64,000 nucleotides of DNA from Aggregatilinea lenta. GTDB taxonomy: Bacteria > Chloroflexota > Anaerolineae > Aggregatilineales > Aggregatilineaceae. Position numbers and translations under genes: made by a program. Location of the stretch: contig NZ_BFCB01000003.1 in assembly GCF_003569045.1 (NCBI RefSeq), positions 2,542,001 through 2,606,000 of the forward strand, in the 5' to 3' direction. The stretch's first letter is position 1, and each line of letters begins with the position of its first letter. Under the pieces are notes generated by a model. It was not told the origin of the DNA. It saw only the letters and a list, made by a program, of their open reading frames with translations, and did no database searches. Shown here in pieces: positions 43,238-51,993 of this stretch.

Positions 43238-44974
43238 TTATAACTCAAGCGCCATGCCGGGCATGTAATCGCGAAAGATCGAGCCGCCGATAAATTCGCG
43301 CAGCAGCGAGTTGTCGGGTACGAGGTCCGCGTCCATCGGCTTCAGCCAGTTCAGGATCGACAGCAGCCGCCGGGCCTCGATGTAGTACGGCTGGCTCGGC
43401 TCCACCTGAAGTAACAGCGGCTCGGCCAGCGGACGCAGCACGGCCAGCTCGTACAGCAGTGCCGAGTTGAACATGACGTCAGCGTTTTCCTGGTACGGGT
43501 AGATGTTGCGCTTTTCGCCCCGGCGCACGCTTTCCCAGCGCGTCAGCGTATCGAGCGCGGAATAGCCCCGGTAGGTGGCGTCACGCACCAGGCGGCGGAT
43601 CATGCGCACGTCGGTCGTCGGCACGCGGTTGTGCCGGTCGATGTTGAGTTGCGTCAGCGCCGAGACGTAGATACGGAACGTCTGTGCGGGCGGGATGGCC
43701 GGAACCAGATTCGGGTTCATGCCGTGAATGCCCTCGACGATGATCGCGTGCTCAGTGGAGAGCTGTAGTTCCTCGCCGAAATTGCGCAGCCCGCTGATGA
43801 AGTCGAAGTGCGGCATCTTCACGCTCTGGCCCGCGATCAACTGCACCAACTGCTCGTTGAACAGCGGCAGATCGACCGCATCCAGCGCCTCGAAGTCGAA
43901 CTCGCCGTTTTCGTCTCGCGGCGTCTTCAACCGGTCTACGAAGTAGCGGTCCATTTCCAGCGTATACGGCTTCAGGCCATGCGCCATGATCTGTACGGCG
44001 AGCCGCTTGGAGAAGGTCGTCTTGCCCGATGACGACGGTCCGGCGATGAGTACCAGCCGTAGTCCTGCCTTGTGCCGCTCGGCGATTTGGCGCGCGATCT
44101 GCGCGATGTGCTGTTCGTGCAGCGCTTCGTTGACCAGCACCAGTTCGCGGATGCGCCCGCTCTGAATCGCGCGGTTCAGGTGACCGATATCCTCCACACC
44201 GAGCAGGCTCAGCCATTCCTCGGTGCGCTTGAAGACGGCAGCCAACTGCGGCGAGCGTGTCGGCGGGCGGATGATGGTCGGGCTTTCGCGCCGGGGATAT
44301 TGCAGCAAGAAGCCGTCTTCCTCCGGCAGGATGTCGAACAGCCGCAAGTAGCTCGTGCGCGGGACCATGTAGCCGTAGAAGTAGTCGATCTGGCCGCGCA
44401 GCTCGTAGATGGTCAGGTAGTTCTTGTTGCGGAACTCCAACAAGCGCACTTTGTCGTCGTCGCCGCGCTCGCGGAACATCTCGATCGCCTTGTTCAGGTC
44501 GATCAGATCGCGCGTGATCGGCTCGTCGGCGTCCGCGATCGCGCACATGTGCGCTTCGACCTGTTCAAGTTCCTCCGGGGTCAGCGGGGCGCGCCCGCGC
44601 ACCTTGCAGAAAAACGCGCCGCTCGGCACGGCATAGTCGATGAGCACCTGCGTGTCGGGGAACAGCTCCCCGACCGCGACGGTGAGCAAGAACGCCAGCG
44701 AGCGCCGGTAAATGCGGCTGCCGTCGCTGGACGCCGTGCTGAGCAATTGTACGGTGACATCGCGCTTGACGGACATGGTCAGCTCGCGTAGGGCGCCATC
44801 CACGATGGCGGCTACCGTCGGCGGACGCTCGGCGGGCTGGTTTTCCTCATACGTTCGGATAAACGTTTCCAGCGACGTGCTGACCGGGCCTTCCAGCGTG
44901 ATGCCATCGGGGAACGTCACCTGAACCGAAGTACGCGGCTCAACCTGACGGATTACGGTCTGTTGGGCTTCCAT
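43238..44974 (-). CDS. Uridine kinase-like P-loop kinase with ThrRS-like N-terminal domains
   Basis: 578 residues. Residues about 1-80 resemble a TGS domain (VTFPDGITLEGPVSTSLETF); about 90-240 resemble the second additional domain of threonyl-tRNA synthetase (RSLAFLLTVAVGELFPDTQVLIDYAVPSGAFF). The C-terminal half is a uridine kinase/phosphoribulokinase fold with P-loop GPSSSGKTT (312-320), TLEMDRYFVDR, and the Asp/His-rich HGMNPNLVPAIPP region. The same fusion is known in Thermotoga and other deep lineages, where the role of the N-terminal domains is unclear. Predicted to phosphorylate a nucleoside or small metabolite with ATP. It stands alone with 41 bp before the dynamin operon start. Confidence 0.88.
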   Translation of the reverse strand: MEAQQTVIRQVEPRTSVQVTFPDGITLEGPVSTSLETFIRTYEENQPAERPPTVAAIVDGALRELTMSVKRDVTVQLLSTASSDGSRIYRRSLAFLLTVAVGELFPDTQVLIDYAVPSGAFFCKVRGRAPLTPEELEQVEAHMCAIADADEPITRDLIDLNKAIEMFRERGDDDKVRLLEFRNKNYLTIYELRGQIDYFYGYMVPRTSYLRLFDILPEEDGFLLQYPRRESPTIIRPPTRSPQLAAVFKRTEEWLSLLGVEDIGHLNRAIQSGRIRELVLVNEALHEQHIAQIARQIAERHKAGLRLVLIAGPSSSGKTTFSKRLAVQIMAHGLKPYTLEMDRYFVDRLKTPRDENGEFDFEALDAVDLPLFNEQLVQLIAGQSVKMPHFDFISGLRNFGEELQLSTEHAIIVEGIHGMNPNLVPAIPPAQTFRIYVSALTQLNIDRHNRVPTTDVRMIRRLVRDATYRGYSALDTLTRWESVRRGEKRNIYPYQENADVMFNSALLYELAVLRPLAEPLLLQVEPSQPYYIEARRLLSILNWLKPMDADLVPDNSLLREFIGGSIFRDYMPGMALEL

Positions 44975-45078
44975 CTACATCAATCTCATTCGATCGCGTA
45001 AGGTCAAATGTGGCAGCGGCGACGCAGGATTACCCCCGCGCTGCCAGCTTGATTTGGATAAGAGAAAGAATACTGCGT

Positions 45079-46533
45079 TTAGGCGTCCGCGTCGAGGGCG
45101 ATCACCACGCCCGTGCGCGGCGGCAGCTTCAGCGAGAGCGTGTCATCGTGCCGGGCGATTTCTTCGACGCTGCCAAAAACCAGACGCGGGCTGCCGCCTT
45201 CGACCAGCGGCAGATCCATCGACGCATGGCTCTGCGCCACATTGAACGCCACCAGCACGCGCTCACTGCCGTAGACGCGCTCGAAGGCGTAGCGTTCGCC
45301 CTCGGCCAGCACGGTGCGATAGGTGCCACGCCGCAGCGCGACGCTGCCCTTACGTACGCGGATCGTATCGCGTACGAAGCCGAGCAGATCCATATCCCAC
45401 AAGTCGCGCCGGTCCCAGGGGAACGTGCCGCGCATGCCAGGGTCGTAGCCGCCGGTCAGCCCGATTTCGTCGCCGTAGTACACGGTCGGTGCGCCGGGCA
45501 TGGTCATCTGGAACAGCATCGCCAGTTTGAGCGCGTCGGCGTCATTCTCGACCATCGTCAGGAAGCGCGGCGTGTCGTGGCTGCTCAACAAATTGAGCTG
45601 CACCTGCGTGACCTCCCAATCATACAACGACAGCGATGCTTCGATTGCCTCGGCAAACCCAGCGGCGTCGATAGGCTGGAGCGGCGGGTAATTGCCGCCG
45701 TGCCACAGCGGCGCGATGCTGCGCGCGCCGAAGAACGCAATGGCGGGGCGCGTCATCACATAGTTCATGATCGCATCGAACTGGTCGCCGGCGAGCCAGC
45801 GCTTGGCCTCGTGCCAGATCTCCCCGACGATGTACGCTTCGGGATTGGCGGCCTTGACCCGGCGGCGGAACTCCTGCCAGAACGTGTCGTCGTCGATCTC
45901 AGTCGGCACGTCCAGCCGCCAGCCGTCGATGCCGAAGTTTGCCCAATAGACCGCCACGTCCAGAATGAAGTCGCGCACCTGCGGGTTGCCGGTGTTGAAC
46001 TTGGGCAGCGCGTGCAGCCCCGCCCACGCGCGATAATTCGGTTCCTGGTCCAGCTCGTAGGCGTTGAGCGGAAAATCTTTAGTGTGGAACCAGTCGACGT
46101 ATGGCGATTTGTCGCCGCATTCCAGAATGTGATTGAACTGGAAAAAGCCCCGGCTGGCGTGGTTAAACACGCCGTCAAGCACGACGCGCATATCACGGGC
46201 GTGGGCCGCGTCCAGCAGGCTGTGCAGCGCTTCGTTACCGCCCAGCAGCGGATCTACCTGATAGTAGTCGAACGTGTGGTAGCGGTGGTTCGACGCCGAC
46301 TGGAAGACCGGCGTGAAGTAAATCGCGTTGACGCCCAGGTCTTCCAGGTAGTCGAGATGTTCCTGCACGCCGATGAGATCGCCACCTTTGAATCCGCGCG
46401 GGGTGGGGGGCGTATCCCACGGCTCCAGGTTATTCGGTTTTATCACACGGTCGCTTTTGGCAAAGCGGTCCGGGAAAATCTGGTAGAAAATGGCGTCTTT
46501 AGTCCATTCCGGGGTGATAACAGGCTGTTCCAC
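45079..46533 (-). CDS. Alpha-amylase family (GH13) enzyme, neopullulanase/cyclomaltodextrinase-like
   Basis: 484 residues from the GTG at 46533, chosen because GGGAG lies 6 nt upstream (46540-46544); 30 further codons upstream in frame lack similarity. GH13 motifs in order: I DGVFNHAS, II GWRLDVPTEI (catalytic Asp), III GEIWHEAKRW (acid/base Glu), IV LSSHDTPRF (His-Asp). The opening WTKDAIFYQIFPDRFA is that of cyclomaltodextrinase/neopullulanase types; the N-terminal starch-binding domain common to that group is missing. No signal peptide, so it probably acts on cytosolic maltooligosaccharides or glycogen fragments. Confidence 0.93.
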   Translation of the reverse strand: MEQPVITPEWTKDAIFYQIFPDRFAKSDRVIKPNNLEPWDTPPTPRGFKGGDLIGVQEHLDYLEDLGVNAIYFTPVFQSASNHRYHTFDYYQVDPLLGGNEALHSLLDAAHARDMRVVLDGVFNHASRGFFQFNHILECGDKSPYVDWFHTKDFPLNAYELDQEPNYRAWAGLHALPKFNTGNPQVRDFILDVAVYWANFGIDGWRLDVPTEIDDDTFWQEFRRRVKAANPEAYIVGEIWHEAKRWLAGDQFDAIMNYVMTRPAIAFFGARSIAPLWHGGNYPPLQPIDAAGFAEAIEASLSLYDWEVTQVQLNLLSSHDTPRFLTMVENDADALKLAMLFQMTMPGAPTVYYGDEIGLTGGYDPGMRGTFPWDRRDLWDMDLLGFVRDTIRVRKGSVALRRGTYRTVLAEGERYAFERVYGSERVLVAFNVAQSHASMDLPLVEGGSPRLVFGSVEEIARHDDTLSLKLPPRTGVVIALDADA

Positions 46534-46710
46534 TTGTTGCTCCCACGTAGAAGGTTGGATGACGAGTCGAAATGTGACTCTATGATGGTAACTACTCTGT
46601 ACGCGGTCGGCAAGACAAGGCATGGCGTGCCGATGCGCCGCCTGTCGGGGACCGGAATCTCGATCAGGCCGCGAGGCACGCGTGTGATGCTGAGCAGATG
46701 GTGAGGTGAA

Positions 46711-47922
46711 TTAGTCGCCGAGCGGCGGGAGCAGCGGTGCAAGCACCGACGTCGCGGTCGCCTGGGCCTGAGTCGCCGGTGCCTGTGTCGGCGGGGCGGC
46801 GGTATTGGCCGGACGCGGCGTAGACGTCGACGGGACGGCGGTATTGGCCGGACGCGGCGTGGACGATGCCGGGACGGACGTGTTGGTTGCCGGACGCGGC
46901 GTAGACGTGGGCGAGATCTGTGTCGGCGGCTCGGTCGGGACCGGTGTGGCCGGGATGCTCGTCCGCGTCGGCGCTGGCGTTGAGGTCGGTGCGACGGTCG
47001 GCGGGACCGAAGTGTTAGTCGGCGGGATCTGCGTCGGCGGCTCGGTCGGCGGGGTCGTCGGCGGCACGGACGTGTCGGTCGGGACCGTCGTGTTGGTGAT
47101 CGCGGGCAGTGGCGTTGTCGTATCAGGCCGCACTGTCGTAGATGTGGCTGGCACGATGATCGTCGGCGAAGCCAGTTCCGTGGGTGGCTGCGTCGGCGGC
47201 TCGGTGACGGTCGGGCCGGTGGTTGGCGTGTTGGTGACCAACGCGATGGTCGGCGCGGCGGTGAAGGCAGGCGTCAGATTGCTGTCGTCATAGACTGGCA
47301 GCGACTCGACGTTGGTGACCCACAGCACGAGCTGGCGGCTGATCCAACCATAGCCTTCGTCGTAATAGATCAAAATCCACTCGCCGGATTCGTCGCGCGC
47401 GACCGGCTCAACGGTTTCCCCGGTGAGCGCCTGACCGACCGGCAGCCAGCCCTGGCCCGGACCAGAGCGCACGTAGGCGCGGTCGAGGCCGACACTGACC
47501 CAGTTTGCGTTTGGTGTGTAGGTGGGGCCGCCTGCGCCGGAAGACAGCGCTTCGGGCGGGATCGGCGTGAAGTCGGTCCCGTCAAGAATCGGCAGGGACG
47601 CCGTATTCAGGCGCCAGAACACGCCGTCGCGCTGAATCCAGCCCTGGCCGGACTGGTACGCGATGAGAATCCACTGTCCGTCTTTGCTGCGGGAGATGGG
47701 CTGAATCCAGGTGCCGAGGGGCATTACGCCGATGATGTTATACGAATAGCCGGGGCCACTGCGGACGTTGATTCCGGATCGGGTATCGACCCAGTTGACG
47801 TTGGGCGTCGAGGTGGCATTGCTCTGCGCGAGAATTGTATGACCCAAATCGCGGGCAAACAGCAAAGCCAACGCAACCAGCAGAGCCAGAGCGATCCAGG
47901 TGATGCGGTGAATGTGTTTCAT
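46711..47922 (-). CDS. Membrane-anchored SH3-domain protein with Thr/Pro-rich repeat tail
   Basis: 403 residues if the ATG at 47922 is used (MKHIHRITWIALALLVALALLFARDL, a signal anchor); a GTG six codons upstream is the alternative. Two bacterial SH3 (SH3b) domains follow: about 45-100 (GINVRSGPGYSYNIIGVMPLGTWIQPISRSKDGQWILIAYQSGQGWI) and about 140-195 (AYVRSGPGQGWLPVGQALTG). The remaining 195 residues are Thr/Pro/Ser repeats (TNTSVPPT, STPRPANTA). SH3b domains usually bind peptidoglycan or proteins; the tail probably spans or decorates the envelope and may be glycosylated. It is the last gene before the Act operon on this strand. Confidence 0.85.
   Translation of the reverse strand: MKHIHRITWIALALLVALALLFARDLGHTILAQSNATSTPNVNWVDTRSGINVRSGPGYSYNIIGVMPLGTWIQPISRSKDGQWILIAYQSGQGWIQRDGVFWRLNTASLPILDGTDFTPIPPEALSSGAGGPTYTPNANWVSVGLDRAYVRSGPGQGWLPVGQALTGETVEPVARDESGEWILIYYDEGYGWISRQLVLWVTNVESLPVYDDSNLTPAFTAAPTIALVTNTPTTGPTVTEPPTQPPTELASPTIIVPATSTTVRPDTTTPLPAITNTTVPTDTSVPPTTPPTEPPTQIPPTNTSVPPTVAPTSTPAPTRTSIPATPVPTEPPTQISPTSTPRPATNTSVPASSTPRPANTAVPSTSTPRPANTAAPPTQAPATQAQATATSVLAPLLPPLGD
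46802..46918. repeat. 39-nt tandem repeat within the SH3-protein gene
   Basis: Three imperfect tandem copies (46802-46840, 46841-46879, 46880-46918), each encoding a 13-residue unit with the core STPRPANT. A shorter Pro/Thr repeat continues up to about 47100. Confidence 0.75.
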
Positions 47923-48004
47923 GACCCCAACGGCCAACACCCCTATACGACTTTCATGATAATCGTACCACGCCCCGGCGTTCCCGGCTAGAGGGTCATA
48001 GGAA

Positions 48005-48040
48005 AAGGCAGCGCCGTCCTTCTCGTGACGACGCTGCCTT
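48005..48040 (-). terminator. Terminator of the alternative complex III operon
   Basis: Minus strand 9-bp stem AAGGCAGCG/CGCTGCCTT with an inner GTC/GAC pairing, followed by TTCC/T-rich sequence, 39 bp beyond the last cytochrome c gene. Confidence 0.75.
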
Positions 48041-48078
48041 GATTGTTAGACATTTGTTAAGCTGTGTATGGACCGGCG

Positions 48079-48639
48079 CTACTGGGTGAGCAGGTAGGCG
48101 ACCAGGCCGTTGATCTCGTCATCGCTGAACTGTTCGGCGTAATCCTTGGGCATGATGTCGGAGAAGCCTTCGACCACGTGCGCGCTCGGATCGACGATCG
48201 ACTGGTGGAGGTATTCGGCAGCGGACATACCCTCGACGCGGGTCGCTGCACGCTCGCCCATACCGGCACGTGCCGGACCAGCCCCATCCGCTTCGCCGTG
48301 GCAACCGGAGCAGCTGGCGGAGAAGATCTCTTCGCCCACTGTCGCATCGCCTTCCCCTGCGCCCGCGTCACCGGCCTCGGCGGTGCCACCTGCACTTGCC
48401 TCCGCCGTGCCTTCGGTCCCGGCTTCCTCGGTGCCGGACACTTGCTGCTCGTCGCCGCCATTATCGGCGGCCTCTTCCGTCGCTGCGCCGGGCAGGGCCG
48501 CGACCAGTGTCGGCGTCTGCCCCGGAGGCAGCGTCGGGATGGGCGTCAGATCCTCCGCGAGGTCGCCACCACTGCACGCCGCGAGAGTTACCGCCAGTGC
48601 TGCGATGATCAGGGTCACTACCCACATTCGTTTGGACAC
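48079..48639 (-). CDS. Lipoprotein mono-heme cytochrome c, probable ActE
   Basis: 186 residues from the GTG at 48639, set by GGAGG 6 nt upstream (48646-48650). A lipoprotein signal (hydrophobic stretch ending in lipobox LAAC) is followed by a long low-complexity Glu/Ala/Gly/Thr linker to about residue 95, then a class I cytochrome c: CSGCH heme motif (about 106-110), EGMSAAEYLHQSIVDPSAHVVEGF, axial Met in DIMPKDYAEQFSDDEINGLVAYLLTQ. Last gene of the Act operon, so it may be the electron exit or entry of the complex on the outer face. Confidence 0.9.
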   Translation of the reverse strand: MSKRMWVVTLIIAALAVTLAACSGGDLAEDLTPIPTLPPGQTPTLVAALPGAATEEAADNGGDEQQVSGTEEAGTEGTAEASAGGTAEAGDAGAGEGDATVGEEIFSASCSGCHGEADGAGPARAGMGERAATRVEGMSAAEYLHQSIVDPSAHVVEGFSDIMPKDYAEQFSDDEINGLVAYLLTQ

Positions 48640-48704
48640 AACTGACCTCCGTATGCTACAGCCAGTAGCATGGCTACAAATCCATTTCGCGTCTGCCCAG
48701 GCAG

Positions 48705-49742
48705 CTACTCGCTCGTCGCCTGCAAGCTGTGGACGTAATTCACAACATCCCACGTTTCACCCGGCGTCAGGTTTTCGCCAATGGCAGGCATGCGGTTGCG
48801 ACCCAGGGTGATTACCAGGAAGATTTCATTGTCGGGCGTGCTTTGCACCCGATCCGACGTAAGCGACGGGATCTCAGGCAGGTACTTTTTGAACGGGCCG
48901 TCGCCACCGGCGTCTGTACCGTGGCACATCGCGCAGTTAATGTCAAACAACATCTGCCCGCGCGCAATCGATTCCTCGCTGGCCTCGACGGGCTGGCTCG
49001 CAGGCTGCCCGGCGATCAGCACCGGGCCATCGATGGGTACCGAGTCGGCAGGCAGCTCGCGGCGCGGGCCTTCCTGGTAGCCCACCGCAGGCGACTTGTC
49101 CATGCCATTGACCCACGGTAGCTTCACGATCCGGTAGGTCAGCAGCAGCGGCGTCAGCAGCGCGCCCAGCGCCAGCACGCCGACCGCGCCCCAGAAGACG
49201 AGGTGGGTCATGCCGGGCGAGCGATACGCTTTGGCGCTTTCGCGGTTGAGAATGCGAGCGTGATTGGCTTCGTAGACGTTCACCGCCGCGTCAAGCAGCA
49301 AGTCGCCTACCTGCGTCTGCACGCCGATGTAGCCCTCGGTGATGCGCTCGTCGTAGATCTGCTTGCGCAGCACCGGGAACCGGTTTTGCAGCATGAAGCT
49401 GAGAAACGCCATCACCATGATACCCAGCGCGGTGAACTCGAAGTACATGATCGCGGAGGGCGGGAACGGCGTCAGCGGCTGCCCACCGACGTAGATCTTG
49501 TACAGGCGCGGCGTGATGTAGGTGATGAAAAATGCGATGCTCGCGCCACCCAGCGCGCCGATTACAATAAACGGCAGGAACCACTGCCGGGGCGGGGTCA
49601 GCCCCAGCATTTTGGGCGTGTACGGCACGTTGGACATGACCGTGATGCGGTTCTCCGGCACGCCGAGTTCGCGCAGATCGTGGATTGCGTTGGACGCAGG
49701 CTCCACGTCGTCGAACAAACCGAGCAATAAAGTGTCGGCCAT
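48705..49742 (-). CDS. actD: ActD (DUF3341) fused to a C-terminal cytochrome c domain
   Basis: 345 residues. N-terminal ActD: MADTLLLGLFDDVEPASNAIHDLRELGV, then two membrane spans (FLPFIVIGALGGASIAFFITY and IMYFEFTALGIMVMAFLSFML), the standard DUF3341 layout. A third span (about 180-200) leads to a C-terminal mono-heme cytochrome c with CAMCHG (about 259-264) and axial Met in GRNRMPAIGENLTPGETWDVVNYVHSL. ActD and ActE are separate proteins in most described complexes; the fusion ties a heme domain to the ActD subunit. It lies 9 bp after actC. Confidence 0.93.
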   Translation of the reverse strand: MADTLLLGLFDDVEPASNAIHDLRELGVPENRITVMSNVPYTPKMLGLTPPRQWFLPFIVIGALGGASIAFFITYITPRLYKIYVGGQPLTPFPPSAIMYFEFTALGIMVMAFLSFMLQNRFPVLRKQIYDERITEGYIGVQTQVGDLLLDAAVNVYEANHARILNRESAKAYRSPGMTHLVFWGAVGVLALGALLTPLLLTYRIVKLPWVNGMDKSPAVGYQEGPRRELPADSVPIDGPVLIAGQPASQPVEASEESIARGQMLFDINCAMCHGTDAGGDGPFKKYLPEIPSLTSDRVQSTPDNEIFLVITLGRNRMPAIGENLTPGETWDVVNYVHSLQATSE

Positions 49743-49751
49743 GCTCGTCTC

Positions 49752-51209
49752 CTAGTGCATATCGGTGTGGGTCGTGAACAGGCCACGTCCCACGCGGCGA
49801 GTGCTCTGGAACGCCTGACCCTCGTGAACTTCCCACAGGGGGACGATCGGGATGATGCGGGTCCAGAGAATGTACAGGAATGACAGCAGCCCGAAGGTCC
49901 CCAGCGTGATCAGAATTTCGGGCAGATGCGGCGTGTAGTTCACCCAGTTGAAGGGCAGCTCATTGCGTGACAGGAAGCCCGGAACGATCAGGATGCGTTC
50001 CAGGTACATGCCGATTTGGACGGCCAAACAGATGACGAACATCGCCGGCATCGACGTGCGCACCCGGCGCGACCACAGTCCGCCCAATGGAATGGCGACA
50101 TTACACACGAGCATCAGGTAAAACAGGGGCGAAAGCTGCCCGGTCAGCATGTTGAGGATCGCCTGTTCGGCGCTCAGGTTGCCGTACCACGTCACGATCC
50201 ACTCGTTGAAATAGAAGTAGCCCCATATGATCGACAGGAGCATCAAGAAGATTCCCAATGAATTGAAATGCTGTTCACGCAGGAAGTAGCCCAGGCGCAT
50301 CGTCTTGCGCAGGATAATCAGCACCATGATCACCGCTGCCACGCCGGAGAACAGCGCGCCCGCGATGAAGAACGGTCCGAAGATGGTACTGTGCCAGCCC
50401 GGCTGCACGGCCATCGCAAAGTCGTAGGCCACGATGGTGTGCACCGAGAACATGACCGGGATGATCACGTAGCTTAGGATGTTCGCCAGCTTTTCGAGCC
50501 GCAGCCATTCGCCCAGGCTGCCGCGCCAACCGAGCGCCAGCGCCTTGTACAACTGGTGGCGCCAGCCGGTGGTGTGGTCGCGGGCCATCGCCAGGTCGGG
50601 TAGAAGCCCGGCGTACATGAACAGTGTGCTGCCCAAGATGTAAGTGGTGATGGCGGTGGCGTCCCATAGCAGCGGCGAGCGGAAGTTGGGCCACAGCCGC
50701 CGCTCGTCAGGAATTGGAAACATATAGAAGATTTTCCAGACGCGCCCCACGTGGATGAGGGGGAACAGCCCGGCAGCCGCCAGACCGAACAACGTGACGG
50801 TTTCCGCCGCGCGCGAGATGGGGCGGCGGAAGTCCATGTGCATCAGCCGCAGCGCCGCCGAAATGAACGTGCCTGCATGCCCGATGCCGATGAAGAAGAC
50901 GAGGTTGGCGATGTAAGGCCCCCACATGACCGAACGGTTCAGGCCCGTGATGCCCAGGCCGGAGAAGATCTGCAGGCCCCACGTGCCCATCAGCAGCGCG
51001 ACCAGCGCCCCGGTGAAGCCTGCCGCCATCCAGAACCCCAACCCGGTCGATTTCATCGAGTTTAGGATGATGGCGCTCGACTCGCTGGGCGGAATGGCAT
51101 CCAGCAGCAGGTCTTCCTCGCGGAAGTGTTCGAGCTGATGCGCGTGCTCCTCGTCTTCTGGGATGGGTTTTTCCCAGTAGGGGCGGACTTCGGCTCTACT
51201 CTCCAACAT
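49752..51209 (-). CDS. actC: ActC, NrfD/PsrC-like membrane quinol-interaction subunit of alternative complex III
   Basis: 485 residues from the ATG at 51209, preceded by AAAGGTGA; an in-frame GTG at 51221 would give four more residues. Ten or so hydrophobic helices. Begins with ActC-type HFREEDLLLDAIPPSE, then GLGFWMAAGFTGALVALLMGTWG, GIGHAGTFISAAL with a His-rich turn, and GRVWKIFYMFPIPDERRLWPNFRSPLLWD. In structures of ACIII, ActC holds the quinol site on the outer side and a proton channel. The first codons overlap the end of actB2 by 14 nt. Confidence 0.95.
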   Translation of the reverse strand: MLESRAEVRPYWEKPIPEDEEHAHQLEHFREEDLLLDAIPPSESSAIILNSMKSTGLGFWMAAGFTGALVALLMGTWGLQIFSGLGITGLNRSVMWGPYIANLVFFIGIGHAGTFISAALRLMHMDFRRPISRAAETVTLFGLAAAGLFPLIHVGRVWKIFYMFPIPDERRLWPNFRSPLLWDATAITTYILGSTLFMYAGLLPDLAMARDHTTGWRHQLYKALALGWRGSLGEWLRLEKLANILSYVIIPVMFSVHTIVAYDFAMAVQPGWHSTIFGPFFIAGALFSGVAAVIMVLIILRKTMRLGYFLREQHFNSLGIFLMLLSIIWGYFYFNEWIVTWYGNLSAEQAILNMLTGQLSPLFYLMLVCNVAIPLGGLWSRRVRTSMPAMFVICLAVQIGMYLERILIVPGFLSRNELPFNWVNYTPHLPEILITLGTFGLLSFLYILWTRIIPIVPLWEVHEGQAFQSTRRVGRGLFTTHTDMH

Positions 51210-51918
51210 GGGTATCTTCACCTTTCAGATAGTAGACCGCAGGCTCGGTGCCCAGGTTTTCAAGGAGCTTGAACTGCCGCTCGGCGGGCAGCCGCTCAGA
51301 AACCTGGCTTTCGGGATCGTACAGGTCGCCAAAGACCAGCGCGCGCGAGGGGCATGCCTGGGCGCACGCAGGCTGAACGTCGCCGTCGCGCAGCTCGCGG
51401 CCATCGGCAGTGGCGTCGTTTTCGGCGCGGCGGATGCGCTGGATGCAGAAGGTGCACTTTTCCATGACGCCTGCGCTGCGCACGGTCACGTCCGGGTTGA
51501 GCTGCTCGTTCAGCGGGCTGTCCCATTCCGGGGTCCACCAGTTGAAGAAGCGGACCTTATAGGGGCAGTTGTTGCCGCAGTAGCGCGTGCCGACGCAGCG
51601 GTTATAGACCTGGACATTCAGGTTCTGTTCGGTGCTGTGATAGGACGCGTAGGTTGGGCAGACCGGCTCGCATGGGGCGCTGCCGCACTGCTGGCAAAAC
51701 ACCGGGATGAAGCGCGCCTGGACGTCGGGATATTCGCCTTCCCAGTAGCGCTCGATGCGGATCCAGTGATTGCCGCGTCCGCGAATCACTTCTTCTTCGC
51801 TGGCGATGGGGACGTTATTCTCGGCGTGGCAGGCGACGACGCACGCGTTGCAGCCGTTGCACTTGTCGAGGTCCACAATCATCGTCCACTTGTGACCGTG
51901 TTCGTTCGTCTCAGCCAT
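51196..51918 (-). CDS. actB2: ActB2, iron-sulfur ferredoxin subunit of alternative complex III
   Basis: 240-residue four-cluster ferredoxin of the DmsB/PsrB type. Cys motifs: CNGCNACVVACHAEN, CQQCGSAPCEPVCP, CVGTRYCGNNCPYKVRFFNW, and CTFCIQRI ... ACAQACPSRALVFGD, enough for four Fe-S clusters. In most described ACIII this is the C-terminal half of one ActB polypeptide; here it is a separate gene, 75 bp after the molybdopterin-like half. It passes electrons between the ActC quinol site and the hemes of ActA/ActE. Confidence 0.95.
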   Translation of the reverse strand: MAETNEHGHKWTMIVDLDKCNGCNACVVACHAENNVPIASEEEVIRGRGNHWIRIERYWEGEYPDVQARFIPVFCQQCGSAPCEPVCPTYASYHSTEQNLNVQVYNRCVGTRYCGNNCPYKVRFFNWWTPEWDSPLNEQLNPDVTVRSAGVMEKCTFCIQRIRRAENDATADGRELRDGDVQPACAQACPSRALVFGDLYDPESQVSERLPAERQFKLLENLGTEPAVYYLKGEDTHVGE

Positions 51919-51993
51919 TACAGGTGCTCCTGATAGCGTTAATGGTTACCCGGCAGGACTCAGTCGCGGTTCCGTTGATGCTGGTAGACGGGT

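Noticed and set aside
45010-46704. 564-codon plus-strand open frame
   Set aside because: It lies antisense to a clear GH13 gene with all four catalytic motifs. Its amino-acid composition (Arg, His, Val, Gln rich) is that of an antisense shadow in GC-rich DNA.
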